From positions 1,798,001 to 1,862,000 of the forward strand of contig JAXBDG010000003.1 of assembly GCA_036320915.1 (NCBI GenBank): 64,000 bases of DNA, written 5' to 3'. Of this stretch, positions 58,679 to 64,000 are shown in pieces. Position 1 is the stretch's first letter. The number at the start of each line of letters is the position of its first letter. The translations under genes and the position numbers were made by a program. The stretch comes from Linnemannia elongata. Lineage: Eukaryota; Mortierellomycota; Mortierellomycetes; Mortierellales; Mortierellaceae. The notes beneath the pieces are model-generated. The model was not told the origin of the DNA and searched no databases. It worked only from the letters and a program-made list of their open reading frames with translations.

Positions 58679-59884
58679 GTATCCCCTTTGTTGATTCGGT
58701 TTCTGAACAGGGTCCTCCAAGTTCTTTGTACAAACTATGGCGCAAGAGAGGCAAGGAATAAGGGGCAGATTCTCACGATGTCTTTTTTTGTTATTCCTTC
58801 TTTTCTCTTTACCTCCTACTCCATGGTCGGGATACATGGCGGCAATGAAGGATGAAGCGACAGTCAGAGAACAAGAGAATGAAAAAAAGATATAGGGTTT
58901 ACCGCATCGCTTTAGCTAAAAAAAAATCCTTCGTTCCGTGGGTGGTTTTGTTGGTGTTGATGTTAATGTCTCCTGTCGCCCATCCCTGGTGTTGGCCACA
59001 CCAAACACCAACAACAATCTACGTTCTCTCTCTGCCTCTCCCTCTCCTTTCTCCCGTCGCCCATCCCTTTTACAATTCATTTCTCAACCATCCTCGCTCT
59101 TTTCATCCCCTTTTTCGTGTGTTTCGAAACGAAGATGAAGAACAATTATTGACCCATGTTGCTGCTTTGTTTGTTAATATGTACCGTAACAAATGAAAAG
59201 GAAAAAGAGAAAGGACCTAGTTTATTCAACAGGATATTTCGAATCTGTTCTCGCATGCTGGAATTAAGATGAAAACAAGTGGTGTGGTTACAGAAGATTA
59301 CACCACACATACACCCTGTGTTCTTTCGTCTAGTTGTTTGTGTGCGCCGCGTTTGTTATTGTTTTCTCCCATATGCGAAGCGATGCAAAGGCGATCCGTT
59401 TGGGAGTATACGTTCACTCGGCTGCCTATGTTGGTGATCGTGGGCTAGAAAAGCACACTGATGGCGGCGGCGGCGGCTATTTGGGCTTTGATCAGAAAAT
59501 ACACGACCACTGATAACGGCCATGTCCCAATTGATGAGGTTAGATGTTTGTTTTCCACTTGTGAGGGGTTGGTTGACGAAGGGGAGGATAATGGCATGTG
59601 AAAGTGAGAGAATCTAAACGCGTTGATGTGCGGTGATTGAATACAACCGAATGAATTGAAATGTATTTGCCGTTTGTTTGTGTCGACCTTTTTTTTTTTT
59701 TTTGTTTTGTGATCTGAGCGTGAAATTTCGAAAAAAGTGGTCGTGCTCACTCATAGGGTGGGAAGGGTACTTCTTTCTGAGGAAGGCTATGACTAAATAA
59801 ACCAAGTGTGAGTCTCTCCATAATGCCAGAGATAGGAAAATACGCTTTGCACTTTGCTGGTCTATCCCTTCCTACTTTTTGCTT

Positions 59885-59909
59885 GATGATGATGATGATG
59901 ATGATGATG
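59885..59909. repeat. GAT trinucleotide repeat
   Basis: Eight tandem GAT units in non-coding sequence. Confidence 0.85.
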
Positions 59910-61572
59910 GCAGTGATAGTCTTTCAACCATTGAGTGAATAGGGCTGAAAGCCAAAAAAAAAAAAAAAAAAAAGTGACTATGACTCGATGAGCGCGAGAA
60001 GGATTAGGATGATGAATTGAAGCAAGGCCAAAGGCCAAAAAAAAGAAAAATAAAAAATAGTGCACAAGCATGAAAACAATAATGCCTTGTCGTTCGTCAA
60101 TGTTTGGGTTGGTTGTGTGTGTGTATGTTTTTTTTTTTTTTTTTTTTTTTTTTTGGCGCTCTCATGCTCGGTCATTGTTTTCATTCCCATGGGCAACCAT
60201 TTTTTCTTTCTTCACGACTATCGTTTTTCACTATTCTGGCATCATTCTTAACTTTTCTTCTATCACAAGGGAAAGAAGGCAAGGCTGCCTCCCCAACCCC
60301 TGACGGCTAATGTGCCCGTCGAAACGAGCTCTAATTGTGCCAACAAATCAGCCAAAAGTAAGAAAACGAAGAGAGCACGCTATATTTGCGAGGTTTTTTT
60401 TTTCCTTGTTCACTTTGCTGGTCGGCAGGCGAGTAAGCAGGCTATAAAAAAAGGAAGGAGAAGGAGACCATGGTTGATCCCGACCAGGGGCCAGCCTCCA
60501 ACTTTCAAGGACCACATGAAAGATGGCGATAGCTGCCGAGTCAATATTCACTCGCATGGGCGATAGAGGGACAAATAAGTCTCTCATCTCCGTCTCGTCT
60601 CAGCTGGGGGGCAGGCAGTAAGGCTTTTTTTCACTCACTTATTCACGATTGTCAACATATTTTGGGTCCGCAATCCAACCCCCTTCATCCGTCATCCCTC
60701 CCCCTTTTTTTGTGTCTGTTTGTCTAAAATAACGCCCGAGGTTTAGACACGGGTATAGGCTGATAGGTTTTGGGGACATCCTCCCCTTTCATCGCATCCG
60801 CAACGCTACACCACGACCACGCACAAGCAGGGATCAAGCGCACGCACTCATTCAGATACATACACGCACAAAAAAAGGTCGAGCAAGGAGAAAGATATGC
60901 TGATCTAAAGAGAAAAGGAGGAGATGTGGTCAACATATGCTATTCAAGTCAGTCTGTTGGCCAAAATGGCACTCTCTCTCTCTCTCTCTCTCTCTTATGC
61001 CGTTGCCAATGGGGTGTTTCGCGCATTTTTATCTTTTGTTACGGTCTTTTCGTGGTTTTTTTTTCCTGGTGATTTGTGTACGTACAGAACATCCTTCTTG
61101 GTGGTCAGACTCCTCGCGACCCATTCTATCATATTCTCTATTAACCCTTATGGGTCCAACTCCATCTTTTTTTTTCATTTCATCTACAAAAGAACCATAG
61201 GCCCGTCCTGTCCTATCTTGCATGTATTGACCAATGAAGAGGATGCTCGGAAAATGAGGTTTTTTTTAGGGGTCAAGCATACAAACACTAGCGCGGTTGT
61301 TGCTGTCCTTGTTCTCTTTTCTCATATGCACATCTGATAAAACAAAAGCAAGTAAAACAAAATGAGACACGAGTCAAGGATAAGAAGGTGTTCATGCACT
61401 AGAGTCGTGCGTGCCGAAAGGGATATCAGAAAAAGCAAGAAGGGACATGTAGAAAGGGAGAGAATGAGAAAAAAATAAATAAATGTTCGTGAAATGAAAG
61501 ATCCTAGGGGCCTTATCGAAACGTGTTGTTGTTCAGATGTGTCCAAATGGCGTTTCTCTTTGTAATGTGGTT

Positions 61573-61574
<2 letters not shown>

Positions 61575-61607
<33 letters not shown>
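61575..61607. repeat. 33-base poly-A run
   Basis: Uninterrupted A homopolymer. No flanking direct repeat was noticed to suggest retroposition. Confidence 0.9.
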
Positions 61608-61609
<2 letters not shown>

Positions 61610-61831
61610 AAGACTTTCTTCTCTCCCTTCGTTCCTCCACAAAATTAGCCCATCCACCCGTGGGTCAATGAAAGAAGAACGAAGTGCACCCCCACTTTAT
61701 GACTCCTTTTAAGATACTCAAGTGTTTTTCAAGGTGTAGTGCATATCGTGGAGTTGAAGGGCAAGGGCAAATTTGATCCAGAAACGTCAAGGAACAATTT
61801 GTGTGATCACCACAATTTTCGTTTTCCCCTT

Positions 61832-61868
61832 GCTGTCCGTCCGTTCGTTTGTCCGTCCGTCCGTCCGT
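61832..61868. repeat. GTCC/GTCCGT tetranucleotide repeat
   Basis: Imperfect tandem GTCC units, some reading GTTC or GTTT. Confidence 0.8.
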
Positions 61869-62655
61869 GTGTCTTTGAGAGTTCGGAAAGGGTGTTGCGG
61901 AAACAAAAATGATGATGAAGACGAGGAGTACGAGAAGCCGAGAAAGCATGGCATAAAAGGAGGTGAGTACAATAAGGATTAGAGGATGAGGAGGAAGAGG
62001 AGGATGCCCTAGGGGTGTCCGTTCTGTTGGAATATGGGTGGTAGTGATGGTAGTGTTTGTGACCCCTCCAGGAGCAAGACAGAAAGAAGGTATTGATAAC
62101 GGAGAAGTGATATGATCACTTTTCATTGAGTAAGTAAGAGTCGAATGAATTGGAGACTGTCGCTCGCACAGGGTAACTGACAGCCAGACACACATGGGAA
62201 AGGACGAAACGGTGTGAGAGAACAGAGGCGAGTCTTGTTTTGGACTGGATCCAAGCGCGGTTGTGTGTGTTTGTTGGTGTTGGTGTTGGTGTGGGTGGGT
62301 GCATTGGGTCCGACTCTGTTCTTTTCTTTCTTTGTTGACGATGTTGACGATTGTGTTATTGAAGATTGGTGTTGTTGATGATGGGGAGGTGGTAGTGGCG
62401 GTGATGATGGTGGTGGTGCGTGAGAGTACGAAATGGCGAGCGGTTGTTTTTTTTTGATGAGTGGGATGAGTAAACTATGATGTTCTCGTTCCATTTGTTG
62501 TTGTTGTTGTTCACAGCCCGGAAGGACGAAAGGATGAAGGATGAATGATGAATGATAGACAACGAGACAGGAGCATGTCAATAATGTTGGCAGTACTCTA
62601 TTTCCTTTGTCAATTCATTCCATTCACAGATACCCAAAAAAATAAAAAAGAGTCT

Positions 62656-62708
62656 ATTCATTCATTCATTTATTCATTCATTCATTCATTCACTCACTCA
62701 TTCACTAT
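62656..62708. repeat. ATTC tetranucleotide repeat
   Basis: Imperfect tandem ATTC units passing into ACTC near the right end. Confidence 0.85.
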
Positions 62709-62823
62709 CACTCACTCACCATCGTATCATCCTCCTTTTGTCACCCCATCCCCACCCTCTTATCCATCCTCAATGTTCATGTTCACGCTCATGTTCACGC
62801 TCATGTCCCTCCAGATTCCACCC

Positions 62824-63237
62824 TGATAAATAGAGGGCCTCGTTTCTCTCCTTCTTGCTTTCCTCTCTTCTCTCTTTTCCCTCTTTTTTTTCCTTTTTTT
62901 TTTTTTTTTTTTTTTTCTCTTCTTTTCTCTTTTCTTTTTTCTCGCTCGCACCTTCTTCTTAGCTCCTCTGCTACGCCGCCCTTTTTTTCCGTATTTCTTT
63001 ATCTTCTATCTCTTCTTCTCCTCCTCCACCCCCTTTCCTTTCCTTTTCTTTTTTGGCCTGCTCCGTCTCTATCCACATCCATAGTCCACGTCGAGTACAA
63101 CAAAAAACAACAAGAAAACCATCTCCTTTCACTTCATTGCACTTTGCTTCTCATTCTTTTCCCATTTGCATCCTGCACAAACACACACTTTGTTTCTTTC
63201 TGTTACGATCTATCCTCCTTGTTTTTTATATACTTGG
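62824..63237 (+). promoter_or_regulatory. TATA-type promoter and spliced-looking leader of an off-window gene
   Basis: TGATAAATAGAGGGCCTC at 62824-62841 closely matches the GPD promoter element AGATAAAAGGGCCTC. It is followed by about 400 bases of strongly pyrimidine-rich and then CA-rich sequence without coding potential, ending at a strong donor (CTTG|GTAAGTC at 63,238). The simplest reading is a 5' UTR exon whose intron runs past the right edge or into the following 700 bases. The gene is therefore not in the window. Confidence 0.45.
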
Positions 63238-64000
63238 TAAGTCAACGTTTTCTCATTCCTTCAACCTCTTCAACAATTTCACACACGTTTCTCGGTTCTA
63301 CTCGGCACAGTCCAATTGTGTCCTACCCCAACACGTCTTCAACAACTTCCTTTTGACATATGCTCACAATATTGGCTATCACACCCACATCTGCACCCAC
63401 AATAACAACAACAACAACATCAGCATCAACAAACAATAGCACTCAGCCTTAGTAGCAGTGATGTGCCATCAACGCCTTCACCATTGGCAGGGGCTTGAAC
63501 TAGAGATAAAGAAAGAAAAAAAAAAGAGCGCTGGTTCCGAGGAAGAGGGAACAGGGGAACATGATAACTGGTGACAAAAGTCTGATTTTGTTTGATCAGT
63601 ATTAGATGTGAGATACGTTTCTCAGACCCTGGACTGGAATAGGTGATAATGAAATGAAAAGGTGTGGGAGGAAGGGGATGGATGTGGATATGTATGTCTG
63701 AATGACAGTGAGTGTGGGTGATATATGCCTGCATAAAAAGTGAGAAGGGACCACACTCTAAACAGAGTGGGAGATAAGCACACACCAACGGTTTAGAAAT
63801 GGGCCTATTTTTAACGGGGATTGGTCCCGTCGGTCATATCGGGGAGGGTGCTTCGTGCGAGCGAACAAACAACAGCAGAAAGTGAGAGGGAAAGGGGGAC
63901 GGGCCAAGGTGTATGTGACCTTGGACAAATAACAGGCAAAGGGCAAAGGGCATTGATGTGCTAGTAACCACCCCTATGTGGTATGCGAACAGGAAGAACA
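63238..64000. other. Right-edge non-coding sequence
   Basis: No coding frame with family features. The plus strand is C/T- and CA-rich to about 63,440, with an ACA/CAA repeat near 63,402-63,436. The remainder is mixed. It may be leader or leader-intron of the gene whose promoter lies at 62,824. Confidence 0.45.

Larger units (their letters stand above)
55301..62600. other. Gene-poor low-complexity region (second part)
   Basis: No gene is recognised. A good donor on the minus strand (CTAG|GTGAGTT near 55,900) follows a 20-codon frame, but no matching downstream exon is evident. A 119-codon frame at 57102-57461 has no family features. Homopolymers include a G run at 58,660-58,678, A runs at 59,955-59,973 and 61,575-61,607, and a T run near 60,129-60,154. 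Confidence 0.5.

Noticed and set aside
61665..62195. 176-codon minus-strand frame in the gene-poor region
   Set aside because: Composition follows microsatellites (DGRTDKRTDG from the GTCC repeat). No domain and no splice context.
62640..62710. Regularly spaced repeats considered as a CRISPR-like array
   Set aside because: Simple ATTC microsatellite without unique spacers; the genome is eukaryotic.

Overview
The window looks like nuclear DNA of an early-diverging filamentous fungus, probably Mortierellales (Mortierella or Linnemannia type). The grounds are many short GT-AG introns, pyrimidine-rich 5' leaders, low-complexity N-termini, a cobalamin-trafficking gene that most Dikarya lack, and non-LTR retroelement remains. 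The placement is inference; no marker gene settles it. Gene models were built by hand from splice sites and reading phase. In each multi-exon model the exon lengths sum to whole codons.

Layout: 1-3.4 kb, no gene seen. 3.4-20.9 kb, a compact block: a four-RRM RNA-binding protein (-), the spliceosomal helicase Aquarius (+), a mitochondrial-type tRNA m1A58 methyltransferase (-), the PP2A leucine carboxyl methyltransferase (+), the nucleoporin Nup50 (-) and an MMACHC-like cobalamin protein (-). 22.7-26.8 kb, NAD-dependent glycerol-3-phosphate dehydrogenase (+) with one unusually long intron, converging on a PPxY-bearing four-helix membrane protein (-). 28.7-46.2 kb, an F-box protein (+), COPII Sec24 (+), an exocyst Sec8 that stops far short of its family's length (-), the CCR4-NOT subunit Caf40/CNOT9 with a long Q/QA tract (-), an XRCC3/Rad57-type RAD51 paralogue (-) and enolase-phosphatase E1 of methionine salvage (+).

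46.2-64 kb is almost free of genes. It holds an inverted-repeat element resembling a MITE, a tRNA-Thr(AGT), the 3' end of a LINE, a poly(A)-tailed SINE-like element inserted in that LINE between 16-bp target-site duplications, and a tiny poly(A) insertion nested inside the SINE. The rest is low-complexity sequence with many homopolymers. Near 62.8 kb there is a promoter and leader resembling those of the glycerol-3-phosphate dehydrogenase gene, whose coding part must lie beyond the window.

Most genes are ordinary cellular machinery: splicing, tRNA modification, nuclear pore, COPII and exocyst traffic, mRNA decay and DNA repair. Four of them touch methionine/S-adenosylmethionine chemistry (tRNA methyltransferase, leucine carboxyl methyltransferase, cobalamin processing, methionine salvage). 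This may be coincidence. No new defence-type system was found; the most unusual structures are the retroelement nest, the inverted-repeat element and the short Sec8.
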